A DNA stretch of 64,000 nt. Origin: Sycobia sp. Sy_11. Lineage: Eukaryota; Arthropoda; Insecta; Hymenoptera; Epichrysomallidae. The stretch covers positions 620,001 through 684,000 of the forward strand of contig JACCIC010000037.1 in the NCBI GenBank assembly GCA_018907035.1. The letters run 5' to 3'. Of the stretch, positions 1 through 14,119 are shown in pieces (position 1 is the first letter of the stretch; each line of letters begins with the position of its first letter). The notes under the pieces are model-generated. The model saw only the letters and a program-made list of their open reading frames with translations, was not told where the DNA came from and made no database searches. The position numbers and the translations under genes were made by a program.

Positions 1-1580
1 TTCAATTACCGGTAATTGCCCGGATCAAAAGGTATACGAGCACAGAATGCCACACGACCGCGTTGCTCCGGTATTTTATATTCCAAAGATATCTCTTTCT
101 CTTATTCTGGGAGCGAAAGTATAGAGAAAAAAAATTCCACGATAGTAACTGTATTATACCGATTCAATCGTTCAGCTGAATCTGATAAAACGAATTGGTT
201 TTCTTTCTAATTTAGATCTTCGGAACTTGATCGTCGATATGCGTCGTACAGTGAAATTCGCAAAACAGAAATAAAACTTTTAGAAAGGTCTAATTTCATC
301 TTTCATAATGTATACAGTAGAAGCTTTACAAAAGTTATATACAAACCCATAAAAGATCTTTTATAAAAATATCTTATTCAAGTTCATTACATGTTATTAT
401 TTGTTACTTCAAACAAAAAAAAAACTTTAATTATGATTTATAATTGATTTAATGACTCACATTTCTTTGTAAAATTATTTATTTAAAATGGCTTGACAGT
501 ATTGACAAAAATAAGCAGGATATTAATTAACAATTCTTGCTTTTTTAGAGAAATGAATATCTCATGCTGTTTCATATATATATAGTTTTTCGATAGACAT
601 AATAGATGATTACGTATATTTTAATAAAATAAAGACCATAAATTTATAATGACAATCTTATGTTCGACCGAATGTGACAAAGCGGTATACGCGAAGTGAA
701 AACAGTTTGTGTATGAGTGAATATTTCCGCACCGAGTAATAGCTATATATAAAGTGATTTTTCGCACCGAATTTCTTCCTTTAGACATGCATATTTTGTC
801 AAAAAATATCCTATGCAACGTCTGAGTGAGTTTTGGCTTGTCATAAGAAGAAAAAAAATGACCAAAAAAGTTTCAGATTTGTATTGAAGTTCATGTTTAT
901 CTTGTATATTTTTACCCCCTCCCCCGTCGCTTGGCTTGCGCGAAAAATGTTCCACAAGATAAAACAATTGAATAATCTACATGACAGCCAGGCGTTTGTG
1001 ACGATTGCTTTTCGTGGAAAATTTACTTCACATTCTAGTTTATTTCACACACAAAATTTTATTACAGAATTCCATATGTTGTAATACAAAAGAATTCTAT
1101 TTATACAAAATATAGATTGAAAAATTGTAAACATATTAATATTTGGAAAAGACAATATTTATTTATAAACCCCATTTTGAATGAATATTTATTCATATTT
1201 CACAATCAGCTCATTATTACGACGCGAAGAGCCAAGCTATATAAATATATATACCCTATACTCTAATCTACCATACATGTGACACGAATATGACAGTCTA
1301 TATGGATTTTGTCTACGTCCCGACAGCAAAGTACTTAAAAGCGTTTAGGTTAAGACCCTTTTATTTCCAAAGCCTTTAGAATGTAAAGTTTTGTAAGGTA
1401 CTTATGGTTAGCTTTTGAGAGCGAAGATAAAGGCGGTTAAGTTTTAACGGTTTAGTAACTAAGTTTTCATATTTGGTGACGAGGCTCAAGACTGTTGTAT
1501 AATATAAAATAATTAAAATTACATTTTACGTTCGGGTGATATAAATTCAACCGTATTTTATTTTACTATTAATGGAGGGT
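1..1580. other. AT-rich unassigned sequence
   Basis: No coding region, RNA gene or mobile element is recognisable here. The block is AT-rich with short A and T runs and one pyrimidine patch near 915-930. The short open frames within it carry no recognisable domain. Confidence 0.6.
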
Positions 1581-2372
1581 ATCTTTCACGCGCTGGGTGC
1601 AGATTTGGGCCCTAACCTAGAAAACCACCCATTTCTAGCTGTAAATAAAGAATTTTCCCGTTCTCCCGATAATTGCAAAATATAAAGGCCACTCCCGCAC
1701 CACCTCCTTGCGGACAACGATGATCCCAAAATGCGCACAAGTATCGAAAAACTTAGAGAGAAGAGAGAGGGGGGAGAGAGACTGAGAGGGTGGGTGCAGG
1801 GGAGTAGGGGTAACAGCGGTTGCAACGCTCTTCGTCGACTCCCGAGAAATAATCTTCCGCAACTCGTCGACGTGTGTTTAACATATATATACAAACATCG
1901 CATATATAAACGCGCGCATCTGTATATATACCACGAAACGCACTTTTCCCTATCAGCGCACCCCTGAACTTGGCACCCCGAAGTGATAAATCGCCGCGGT
2001 CCTGAGTACACAGAGAAAGAGAGGGAGAGTGTGTGCCGGGTAAAGGCTAGGGGGGGTGGGGTCAGTGGCTGCGCTTCAGCGCAACGACCGACTATGTCGT
2101 CGCCGTCGACTTTTCCCTCGCGGCCGGCGCCAGTATAGTCGCCTCAGCGCTATAGCGAACGAACGCCGCCGCGCCGGCCGTCTGCCACCCCGTGACGAGG
2201 ACTTTTTTCTACCCACCCTCCCCCCTCCCCTGGACGACCGGTCGTTTGCGGCAGCAGTAGCGGTTGGGGCCCCCGCTGATCTCGAATCGCCGGAAGCCCG
2301 CTATGTGCGCGCACGCGCGCGAAGCCCTCTGGACTTGTATAGTTACACTCTGCAGCGGCAGTGAGGGAAGAA

Positions 2373-2374
<2 letters not shown>
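1581..2374. other. GC-rich block without recognisable gene
   Basis: CpG-rich sequence with purine and pyrimidine runs. Frames stay open on both strands because stop codons are rare at this composition; the translations are Arg/Pro/Ser-rich and match no family I know. It could contain a promoter or first exon, but nothing in the sequence decides this. Confidence 0.5.

Positions 2375-2440
<66 letters not shown>
2375..2440 (+). repeat. (GA)n microsatellite
   Basis: Near-perfect GA array of about 60 bp with one GGG interruption near its end, running into CACACA. Confidence 0.97.
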
Positions 2441-2597
2441 CACACAAGGGAAAAAGAACGGCTTCTCTGCGCACTTAGCCGACGAGCGAGAGACTACGCG
2501 GTTTCATATACACGCTCGAAGGGAGTAATAACCCGTTGGCCAATCGATCTTTTTTCGATTCTTATATCCCTGTACTTGCAGGTTTTAACATCTCCCC

Positions 2598-2599
<2 letters not shown>

Positions 2600-2637
<38 letters not shown>
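2600..2637 (+). repeat. (CT)n microsatellite
   Basis: Pure CT array of about 36 bp. It lies about 160 bp from the (GA)n array at 2375, so the two form an inverted pair of purine/pyrimidine arrays. Confidence 0.97.
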
Positions 2638-2639
<2 letters not shown>

Positions 2640-3059
2640 TATGTTTCTTTCCATTCGACCGTTCTCGTGTATCGTAACTGTACCTGACGAGATTATATAC
2701 CTGGCTTTGTTTTTTTTTACTATGTGGAGAAAAAAGAAACACTTGGCGCGCCACACGTTCACAGATAACCGTGTACAGAATTGTTAAAAATCATTAAAGC
2801 CAAACGTGTATATATATACAGAGTTGAAGAATAGAGAGAAAAACACTTTAATCATGTATGAGCCTTCCGAAGTAACTGTTTATTATATTTTATACACGAT
2901 TCACGTCTTTGTCGATCATATAATAAAGAAGAGTAGCTCCCACCCCTTTGGGTTTTGGAAAACTATTAATTAGACTACGGGAAAAAAGGCATCAGTATAA
3001 GCTAACAGTGTATTCACGCACGCGTAAGGACAAATTCGTATTCATAAATAGAGATCAAG

Positions 3060-4260
3060 AAACAGGCTGTCGTCAAGGAAATAATAGAAAATCTTTGTTA
3101 GTGTAATTACTTAATGATATTAGGCATTGCTGGACGTCAAATACCTGCATTAATAGTATTTAACTTGAATGAAGGTTGCCGCACTCCGTATTTCATATTA
3201 CTTTATTGAGAAAACTTGTTCGATTTGGTTGCCACATTCGATTGTTTAATGATGAGCATGATACCTTTATAATACAGAAAATTATTACAAGGTTCTGACG
3301 ATAATATTTTCTCTATATTAAACGTAACCTTGATGTTTCACAAAGTTCAATATTGGGTCTTGTTCTTATTTCTCTATTATATTAATGATATGGATCTCAA
3401 TGCGAATGGACAATGACAATGATGTATAAACCTATTTGCATGGTTACTATAGCATGTTTACGATGTTAAACATAGTCTCTTTCATTTATCTAGTCAGATG
3501 AATGTCAGATTGGGTAAAACTAATCAGCTTAAATTTATCTTATCCAAAACGAAAGCAGTCCTCTTTCGATCTCCCATATAATACCTATATGAATTAATTG
3601 AATAACGAGTTTTCTGGATATGTTCTAGTACATAGCCATCAAATTTTATTTCAGTCTTCAGTTACGAATTTCGTTATCGTCATTAATTCCAGACTTTGTC
3701 CTGGAAAATGTATGCGATATCATTTTGTAATCGAGTAAATCTAATGGATTTAGCAGAAGTGCAGCTTCTTTTAAGAGAAGCGCAGATTTGAACTCTAAAG
3801 AATCTGATTATTTTGCATTTATTTCCCTGCTTTGGCTACTACTCTCTAGTTTAACTTTATCGAGTGCTGAATATAGATATTAGCAATACTTTTTCATTTC
3901 GGTAAGCTGGATGGATCAGCTCTCTCCATCTCGAACTCCAATGGCTGAAGGAGAATCACGCAAGCAATATTTTTCTACTTATTTGCTGTATAAGCTTTGT
4001 TTCTCAAGATAAACTACTCTATCTATTTTTCTTACTTTTGATCTATACTAGTTCGTGACCAAGAAGTGGTTATGTACCTCCCTTTGTTATTCCTTGGTTC
4101 ATACCGGAGTCCATTTAAAAATCGTATCTCATACTCTCTCCTTTGGAATCCCCCTATTTTCAAAATATAAGCTGTTATCTTTTTTCGACTTTCTGAGACG
4201 AAATTATTTAATTACTTTCTATAATCTTGTTCCTTCCTTGCGTTGCTTTTGATAGAGATT
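3060..4260 (+). pseudogene. Degenerate non-LTR retrotransposon (LINE) reverse-transcriptase relic
   Basis: Several landmarks of jockey/CR1-like reverse transcriptases occur in canonical order on the + strand. 3194-3229 reads HITLLRKLVRFG (family: HxxLLxKLxxxG). 3335-3370 reads VSQSSILGLVLI in the same frame (family: VPQGSILGPLLF). A one-base frameshift near 3371 leads to YINDMD at 3378. LFA at about 3437 marks the degraded active-site block (family: LFADDT), where the two Asp are lost. 3540-3572 reads LSKTKAVLFRS, the family's NxxKTxxxxF block. LFPCFGYYSLV, near 3820-3855, matches the PHFDYCSLVY region, and HLELQWLKEN at 3924-3956 matches the later HLxxLxWL region. The C-terminal tail is around 4100-4240 in another frame (FGIPLF, FLRRNYLI). 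YINDMD, KTKAVLFRS and HLELQW share one frame. In-frame stops and at least two frameshifts show it is dead. The endonuclease and ORF1 are absent; the exact clade is uncertain. Confidence 0.82.
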
Positions 4261-4965
4261 AATGATCCAGATTTTGACTACTTTTTAATGATATTATATA
4301 TGTAATACTAATGATATTAGTAATCAATATACGTTAAGCATGAAACTGTTACTATACTCGGTACCTGAATTTCTATGCTTTTTTGTTCGTTCTTTTATTA
4401 TATGGCTGTATAAGGTATGTAACTAAATAAATTAATTATAAATTTTCATCCCATCACACTTACAAGATTTATTCAATTTTAATTTTCTTAATTACTGCAT
4501 ATGTTTAATTTTTTTGTCTATAATGTTTATGCATTTAATGAAGTTTATATCTCTCTTTCTTTAAAAAAAGTTTTAAAATTAGTTTCATTTATAAAAAAGA
4601 AACAGTAAAACACGTAATAAACTATTCGAATAACCCTCCCTTCCCATACACACAAACATCGGACATTGCCACCCACAATCAACTGTGAAATAATACTCTC
4701 ACCACGGTCACTGGCCCGTCTGTCTGGCTAACCCGGTAATATTTTTTTTACGATGTTTGCCTTCTCGTTTCACGCTTTTATCGTCGAGCGATTAAAAAAA
4801 AAATAAATAAAATAAAAAACATAAAAAAAATCCTCCCGCGCAGTACTGATGGCGACAATGCGTAAAATCGAGCGCGAGTAAAACGAGAGCCGGCGCTCCC
4901 TCAATTTACCGGGTTATCGTTCGCGCAGTAACAGTCCAGCTAAGCGTTATTATTACTATATATAT

Positions 4966-4968
<3 letters not shown>
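4261..4968. other. AT-rich unassigned sequence
   Basis: AT-rich with A-rich runs near 4795-4830. No gene is seen. This is 3' of the LINE relic, and no clear poly(A) end of the element can be fixed. Confidence 0.5.

Positions 4969-5019
<51 letters not shown>
4969..5019 (+). repeat. (TA)n microsatellite
   Basis: Near-pure TA array of about 50 bp, preceded by a short interrupted TATATTAC stretch. Confidence 0.97.
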
Positions 5020-5022
<3 letters not shown>

Positions 5023-5200
5023 CAGTCCATCCCTGAGTTCTCCATCACATATATGCCTCACCTTTGCTGCACCAGCAGCTGGGAGCTCGTTTGTCGAGAC
5101 CTTTAACGATCTCTATATTCGACGCTGTCGGTGCTTATATACTTCGAGATCTCCTATTCGGCCGACCATTGCACTCACTCGCATGCGTTTGGAATCTTTC

Positions 5201-5203
<3 letters not shown>

Positions 5204-5241
<38 letters not shown>
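5204..5241 (+). repeat. (TA)n microsatellite
   Basis: Pure TA array of about 38 bp, about 185 bp from the previous one. Confidence 0.97.
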
Positions 5242-5243
<2 letters not shown>

Positions 5244-5959
5244 TCGAATTTTCAGAAAACTTAAGAAAAATATTAATTTTTAAATATACAAAAAACATGA
5301 ACATGAATTTTACCCAAGGTGCCAGGATTGAATTTTAAATAAATTTCACACCCTTTGCATTGAATTCAAGAGAAATTCCTAGCCCTCGATCATTTTTGAG
5401 AGACATTATTAAACTGTAACCAATTCACTGTTTACGTTGTTTTAAATCAAAAACAAAAAACTATATATTAATCTATCCACTGCATATATCATAGATTTGT
5501 TTATATATTACGTTCCTGTACTCGTTCATGATTAAAAGTAGTAAATAAAAATAGTTGAAATTAACCAGTCGATGATGTCGATGAAGTCCAAAGGCAGTCG
5601 ACAGATTATATTCACAATTAGCAACATCGCGGTCGATCCTATATAATAGATACAATATTACGAGGGATACGTGTGACTTGTGCTGAGCGTGGTTGTCAAT
5701 GCTTCTGTTCATGATTTTCTCACAAATGCAGAATGCATCAATTTAGTTCGAGTAATAGGAAATAGACAGTATTTCAGAAATGAGTTCAATAAGTTCGGAA
5801 ACGTTAGTATCTCGTATACAATTTGTATATACGTTTCGGATGCACTTTTGTGTTAATGTTCTGCAGGTATGGCAACAAAGCATATGGTAAAAAACAATTT
5901 TTATTTATTTCGATTTCTGAGCCTTAAACCAATTATTTTTTAAAATTCAGGATTCACAT

Positions 5960-5961
<2 letters not shown>
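5242..5961. other. AT-rich unassigned sequence
   Basis: No recognisable gene or element. At 5866 a CAG|GTATGG junction follows a moderate pyrimidine stretch and a TTAAT. It resembles a weak recursive splice site, but the tract is too interrupted to call. Confidence 0.5.

Positions 5962-6017
<56 letters not shown>
5962..6017 (+). repeat. (TA)n microsatellite
   Basis: Pure TA array of about 56 bp in an AT-rich block. Confidence 0.97.
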
Positions 6018-6023
<6 letters not shown>

Positions 6024-6396
6024 TTATGGAGAGATAGGTGGAGTTCAGTCGCTTTTATATTAGTTTAAGTTTATACAACAGCATTATCGAGCCACGTGCG
6101 CAATTTGAGCTCATTATCCAAACAAAGAAATGTCAGGAAACAATAAATTTGGATAACTGCTGTACGAAAGCACAGCTTTAATACTACGGCACAGTCCCGC
6201 GCCATATATATATAGTTAACTGATATATACGCTAGACTGCATCAGCCTGTACTATCATCGGGAGGATGAAGAGCGCACTCGAATTTGTGCGCGATCCCGG
6301 TGTGATATCGAAGTGGGAAGGAAATAATATAAGAGAAAAAGCGGAAAACGGTTCGCATGCGTTCTATATAGTCATTTATTATGTGTGCGTGTAGAG

Positions 6397-6399
<3 letters not shown>

Positions 6400-6430
<31 letters not shown>
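6400..6430 (+). repeat. (GA)n microsatellite
   Basis: Pure GA array of about 30 bp, paired with the inverted (CT)n array about 100 bp downstream. Confidence 0.97.
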
Positions 6431-6434
<4 letters not shown>

Positions 6435-6523
6435 AGAGTTGAATATCTCATCAGGAGAGATGTGAGAACGATGCGTCCTTTATTCGTTAGCAGCTTCTTC
6501 CACACCAGTGCGCCTTTCTATCA

Positions 6524-6526
<3 letters not shown>

Positions 6527-6583
<57 letters not shown>
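6527..6583 (+). repeat. (CT)n microsatellite
   Basis: Pure CT array of about 56 bp. With the (GA)n at 6400 it forms an inverted repeat able to fold back around a spacer of about 100 bp. Confidence 0.97.
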
Positions 6584-6589
<6 letters not shown>

Positions 6590-7282
6590 CGCTCGCTCAC
6601 TGATTCCACTCCCTCGTCCCCTTCATCATCGTTCTTTCGAAACTCGCCTAATTAACGCCTATAAGAAACGCTCTTAAAGCGTCTCGGCGATGAACTCGTT
6701 CCGTTCGCGTCTGATGTGATCCCAGCATCCGACGAGCTTTTATATACGTTGCCGCGCCGCCGTAGACTTTTATGTGCGCGCTGGCGCGACAGAATCGACG
6801 GATTATACGAGTATATGTTATAGCCACGGGAATAAATCGTTCGCCGGCAGAAAAAACTTGTTCCCATATATCTCGATCAATTTCGATATACGCTACATCC
6901 AGAAGTCGTTTCATATTATTTAGTAAAATATATAAAAATATCTACATACGTATACGTCTAATGTCGCGAAATTACAAACGTAATTATGTATACTCTAATA
7001 CTTGTTACGGTGCCTATATTATATGGTAAGGATAGGTCGCAGATGTATTATCTATAATGTATAACTAATGTATATTATCATCAATCGTCAAAAAATTATT
7101 TGGCATCGGTTGTGGATCTTTTTCTCAACTTTATACAGATAAACTACGATAGAGTTATGACACAACAGCACATCTCGGGCCAAGAAGTGTCTCGTATCTT
7201 TGTTTTTTGTATTTATTAAAGCTTACTGTTTCCTCCATATGAGCTATATACGAAATTTTCCGTGGCACATGTGTCATGTACG

Positions 7283-7286
<4 letters not shown>
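6584..7286. other. Unassigned sequence
   Basis: Mixed composition. Short open frames occur on both strands without recognisable domains. Nothing further is supported. Confidence 0.5.

Positions 7287-7340
<54 letters not shown>
7287..7340 (+). repeat. (TA)n microsatellite
   Basis: Pure TA array of about 54 bp running into an AATTAATT tail. Confidence 0.97.
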
Positions 7341-7344
<4 letters not shown>

Positions 7345-7758
7345 TTTTATTTGTCAGTCACAAACATAATTATTAGGTCCTGATAGGTCAAACTGTAAAG
7401 TTTTCAGTAATTTTTGCGAGATGCATCCTGAAAACCTGCTTTTTAACCTCGTCTCCTTGCAAATAACATCTCAATGCTTCAATGCTCCTCAAGCTTTCGA
7501 TTCCAAAGTAATTCGGTGGACGGTAATAGTAACGCGAGGCTCACTGGCATAGAGAGCGGAGAATGCGGGAGAGAGAGAGAGAGAGAAAGAGAGCCCTTCG
7601 CTCCTATAAAGTCAGGCCGATTTACGCGCTCGCTTGCACCACTGCCAAAGCAATTACGGAAGGGCTTCTCATCGCGGTAAATTTCTGGCAATTGTAGCCT
7701 CTCTCCTTTCTGCTTCCTTCCCTGGGCCGCTCCGGCAAGCGGCCGATCGTTTTTCCTG

Positions 7759-9453
<1,695 letters not shown>

Positions 9454-9509
9454 CTATAATAATAATTATACTTCCGCTATCCTATAATAATAATTATAAC
9501 TACTCTATC
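9454..9509 (+). repeat. 28-bp imperfect tandem duplication
   Basis: Two adjacent 28-bp copies begin CTATAATAATAATTATA at 9454 and 9482 and both end in CTATC. They differ mainly in the middle (CTTCCG against ACTACT). Confidence 0.85.
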
Positions 9510-9545
9510 GTGTATGATGACGCATAGACTTGTTAATTTTGTCCG

Positions 9546-9575
9546 GATCGCGCATGGATCGCGCATGGATCGCGC
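9546..9575 (+). repeat. 11-bp tandem repeat
   Basis: The unit GATCGCGCATG occurs twice perfectly, followed by a third partial copy (GATCGCGC). It starts 36 bp after the 28-bp duplication. Confidence 0.9.
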
Positions 9576-9647
9576 GGGTGTATGGGTGTTGTCTTCGGGT
9601 ATATACGAGTATATTACATAGCTCTCAAACTTTCTCGTGGGCATAAC

Positions 9648-9651
<4 letters not shown>

Positions 9652-9701
<50 letters not shown>
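9652..9701 (+). repeat. (TA)n microsatellite
   Basis: Pure TA array of about 50 bp. Confidence 0.97.
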
Positions 9702-9703
<2 letters not shown>

Positions 9704-10752
9704 TCAGAAACGCGAACGATTGGAGCAGATTGCTTTGTAATCGATAACGTTGGTTTTTTTGCAGCTCGGCGCCAATGTGCGATTGAATTTATCATTCATC
9801 GACACAGAGGTTGTACACTGTAAAAGCTTTTAAGATAGCGATGCTATTTCCAATGGCTGCGATTAAAAGTAATAAGTGTTCTCGATTCTTTATAAAATTT
9901 AATGTATTCCGATGTACTGGCTGATTCGGCGGAACTGATTATTTATAAAAATGCTACACGCTTTTAAAAGCTTTCAATTATATAAAGTCTTGCGACACTC
10001 GCATCTTTATGTCGAGCGTCTTCCACAAAAGCAACATTCCAAGTCTGAGAGGCCCGATTGAACGTTGCATATATGAAAATTATTTTTCACATTTTTCTGG
10101 GACATTTCATACGCGCGTATTTTATAGCATTGGAGGCGCGAAACGATTATACGTATTTTAATATTTACATAAGCACGAATTAATGAATATATGGTTTTCA
10201 GTTCGGTACGATTTGTAAAGAATGACTCACGGGAATTTTAATGTACAAAATCAACATTTCTGTTTACATTTCATACAGAGCGAACGACTTAATAAAAAAA
10301 AAAAACTACGCAATGACGAGATGAAAAAAACCAGTATTCTATTTGATTATTTCATACTCATCCTCGCCAAAAAAAACCTTTCACCTTTCTTTCTCTTGTG
10401 TACATACCGGCTCTTTTACGCTACCCCCACCCCCTTACCACGACTATCCCTATCTGTTTTGAAACACATTCGGTTATACACCTCGATCTACATAAAACTT
10501 GGTTTTCAGCGTGACTTCTTCGTTTTTTTTTTTTAACAAAAGAAAAAAAAAGAAAACAACTTTTATACCTGTCCGCCCTCTTGGGTGGATTAAAAAAAAA
10601 AATTATATTCCGCATGACTGGCAATAAAACGAATAAAATCAATATTTCGATAATTAATAAATTTTTCCCTCTCCTTGCAATCGCACTCGCGCGGAATAAA
10701 AGTTCATAATGGTAAGGGTGCGGCGCATTTATGTAGCCTAATTAACCATCGA
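9702..10752. other. Unassigned sequence with one acceptor-like site
   Basis: A T7-containing acceptor (ending GCAG at 9764) is followed by 22 open codons to a stop at 9831-9833. The peptide matches no family. The remainder holds A and T runs and nothing recognisable. Confidence 0.4.
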
Positions 10753-10763
10753 GTATATATATA

Positions 10764-10814
<51 letters not shown>
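10753..10814 (+). repeat. Compound (TA)n(TG)n(TA)n microsatellite
   Basis: A short TA stretch, five TG units, then about 42 bp of pure TA. Confidence 0.97.
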
Positions 10815-12594
10815 GTTTCATCTCACCACTCCGCCCTCTCCCTCTCTTTCTCTTTCTCTCTTAATTTTACGCTCCCAAAACTTCATATATGAATCGATCG
10901 TTCCTTGCTTGGATCGGGGTGCGGTGGCGGTAAAACGGGGAAAAGCGCGTAGAGCACGAGTCGACTAGCAAAAACAAGGCGTAACGCGATAAACTCCCGG
11001 GGTTTTGCTCGAATGCTCCCTCTCTCTCTTCTCCTCTCTATCTCTCTCTCACTCGTTCATTACCGGGAGCTCTTCAAAAGAAAGGAGAGCGAGAGGGACA
11101 AATGTACGAACCGCCAATTACCGTTTATCGCGTCTGTTATATACGCGCGCTAACCTCTAATTCGCCTTCTTTTTATCTTTTTCGTCCGTGTGTACATTCG
11201 GTTTTTCCACGGGGCGCGTCTAAAACTGCAAAGCCAGCCACGGTCAACGGAGTCCACACGTCCGTGGAAAGCGGTCGAAAGTGGGTTCGCCCGACGCTCG
11301 TACAGCCGCGGGGGGGGGGGCGCCGCCGCGGCCGCAGCTCTGAGAATTCACGAAATAAATCTGTGCAAGTGCTGCGCACGCGCGCGTGTCTAAAGCAGAA
11401 GATTTGAAAGAGACATTGCTCAAGATTTTGAAAATCCGGCCGAATAATTATGAAGCATGCATTCGGGGTGAATTGCATTTAGTTTTTGGAATCACGTGAT
11501 CAAATGCAGATGGGAAGGCGCTTTTCAAATTACCGCAGACGTATAGCGGAGATGCGCGCGACTCGCATATGAAAATAATGAGGCTCGGTTGAGCACGCTA
11601 CATCTTTTCGGCGAGCCTCTTATAGTTATGTATAAAATGCAATACTTTGTGTATATTGTATAAATAATACATGTAACACTTTCTCTATCCTAAAGATTAC
11701 GCAAGTACAGCGAATATATTACTGTTATATGTTATATTCAGTGAAAACTATGTTTAAGAAGGTAAGAACAGAAGGGAGGAATTATTGAGAGGGAAATGTA
11801 GAGGGAAGATTTGCCGCGAGATTATTATTATTATTACTATCGTATTTTTGGCTCGCCTCATGGGTGCCGTGGCGGGAGGAGGGGCATACTCATCGATGAC
11901 CGAGGATCGCTTCTCTTTCTAATTGCTTCCTCTTCCCTTTATAACTTCATTTTTTTCTCACATTCTACAAGAGTTCTGAAAAAAAACTCTACAGTTTTAC
12001 GACGCGATTAATCCTTCTTACAGTCGCGTTGCGTGGTTTTTTTTATTCTTAACTCCTGCACGATAGCGCGCGAAAACTATCATTATTAAAGAAATTTATA
12101 CCCTGCCGACTTTTGATTTCTATTCTTTACGGTTTCTTTAAGCTGGGAGTCAAGAATGACTTTTAATTTATTATATAATTTAATAATATTAAAGTTAAAT
12201 TAGACAAAATGAAATATTATATAATAAAAAATTAATTAAACTCTACGTAGTCTATGTCGTATAACAAAAAATTCTTCAGCTTGTCTCACGTGTTGACCTT
12301 TTATGAACGAATTCTACTGCCAACTAATTATAACCATACTTAATTTATTGATATTACAAAACTCAATATCGAATAAACACTCTGTAGATTCCACCGGACT
12401 ACTATTTTTTGCTCTGTTTTTTTTTTGTTCATGGAGTCGAAAAATACGAGAATTCAAATAATCAACAATATCGAAAATAAAGAGCGCTTAAAAAATCGTC
12501 CTATTGTCCTCGCGCAGAGTATACAAAAAAAAACAGAGGTTTCGCATCAGCTGCTTGAATATTTGCGCTTGGGCTGATATATAGATATAGACGT

Positions 12595-12595
<1 letters not shown>
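10815..12595. other. Unassigned sequence with a GC-rich patch
   Basis: A G11 run at 11310-11320 is followed directly by a CG/GC-rich patch containing GCGGCCGC. From about 11,600 to 12,500 the sequence is AT-rich. No gene is recognised; overlapping frames around 11,100-11,480 are open on both strands because of composition. Confidence 0.5.

Positions 12596-12640
<45 letters not shown>
12596..12640 (+). repeat. (TA)n microsatellite
   Basis: Pure TA array of about 44 bp flanked by TACACGCATATATACA. Confidence 0.97.
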
Positions 12641-12642
<2 letters not shown>

Positions 12643-14045
12643 GCATATATACATATATCCAAAACGGCAAACAGCGCCCGCACCGCTGAGAAGCTTTGCC
12701 GAGCGCGCGCACAGTAACAACGATTCAACCCACGGTTCGTTAATGAGCTAATTTAGCCATTGTGTGTTCCGGCCCGGTCCTCTCGCGAGAAGCTTTCTCT
12801 CGCTCTCTTTCTCTCTGTTCCTCTCCGTTTTATCTCTCTTCAAGCACATAACAGCCAAAGAACGGGGGTAGCGAGCAGAGAATCTCTTCGGCGTCCATTC
12901 AACTCGCCTCCGCCATATTACCTGCGCGGGTTCGCGGGTTACATCCATATGTGTATTATGCACATTTCTACATGTAATGTGTGTGCGTGTGTGCGCGCCT
13001 TTTTTGGGGAGAGGGGGGATTGTGTGCGCTCACGTGCGACGCGACAGAAGCACGTGCATTGCGCACACTTATTTCTTACATATCCGCGCGCGAGGTGAGG
13101 CGGCGAGCCAAAATCCTCATAACCGAAAGCGTCGCTATGCGTGTGGGTCGAGGATAGGTGGGAGAGGGGGGGGGTGCACTAAAGCCAGGCCGGATATCCG
13201 GTAAATTTAATGCGAGGCGTGTAGCGTACATGCGCGCGCGGTTTAAGCGTCGCCCGCTCCGCAAAACTTGCGGCAGCTGCTGTTACTGCTGCGTCGCGTC
13301 GGGACACGAAGCTTTCCTCCGCTGCTCGATTCCCTTGGGTTTTGACGTATTATTGTTTTATCGATTCTTTTATTTTTCAATTCTTTATTATTTTCATATC
13401 GAAGCTCGGATCTAAAGTGCAGGACTGTCGGATGGATTTTTTTATTGTAGCTTATTTATTATTATGTAGAAAGCGTGTTTGTATGGCAATTTTACAACGA
13501 TAAAGTAGCCCATACGTAAATGGTTCATTGTATTTTATATTATTGTGTAGCTGCGTAGCGAACGGCACGCCGATTGATTGAAAAACTGTAAAAGCTGGTT
13601 GCCCGTGAGTATATAAAAAGTTAACTAGTTAGCAACTCTTGCTTACTAGTAGCGCAATGGGCTGATAGTGAAATTCAAACCCATTCGAATTTCTCCACCC
13701 CTTAGAATTTTTCGATATCATGAAATATCATTATTACAAGTCGCATTTAAGGCAAATTACAAAAAAAAAAACAAATAGATTAATGTCTCAGTTCCTTCAA
13801 TAAAGCACTGTATTCTATATACTTATACAGCTAATAATATATAATATTATACTATACAGTGCGCGCAAGAAAATTTAGGATATTGTATTGAACGAACATC
13901 GTCAATAAACAATTTATCGCAAAGTATTGACCATAAACATATATAAATTACGCGTAAAGTAACTTTATTAATGTTCCAAAGCTCTATCTATCGAGATACG
14001 TACCTAATGAATGCAATCACTTCTTCCTGGTCCTATATCTTTCGC
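12641..14045. other. GC-rich then AT-rich unassigned sequence
   Basis: 12,700-13,320 is CpG-rich with alternating GTGTGCGCGC stretches, and 13,330-14,040 is AT-rich. No gene is recognised. A tRNA-like pair of boxes at 13,650-13,690 was rejected because the spacing is too short. Confidence 0.5.
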
Positions 14046-14063
14046 CTATCTTCATACATACAT

Positions 14064-14116
<53 letters not shown>
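14046..14116 (+). repeat. Compound (CATA)n(TA)n microsatellite
   Basis: Several CATA/TACA units lead into about 46 bp of pure TA. Confidence 0.95.

Positions 14117-14119
<3 letters not shown>

Noticed and set aside
2150..2445. Open frames of Ser-Leu or Arg-Glu repeats over (CT)n/(GA)n arrays here and throughout the window
   Set aside because: They are translations of dinucleotide repeats. All frames stay open because the repeat has no stop codon; there is no coding evidence.
5850..5872. Second recursive splice site (CTGCAG|GTATGG)
   Set aside because: The pyrimidine tract is interrupted by purines and the branch motif overlaps it. It is weaker than the site at 38,924.
12596..12640. (TA)n arrays as TATA boxes
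   Set aside because: Arrays of more than 20 TA units are microsatellites. No initiator or downstream gene is recognisable next to them.
13640..13695. tRNA-like A box and B box
   Set aside because: The boxes are only about 20 nt apart, too close for a tRNA, and no acceptor stem can be drawn.
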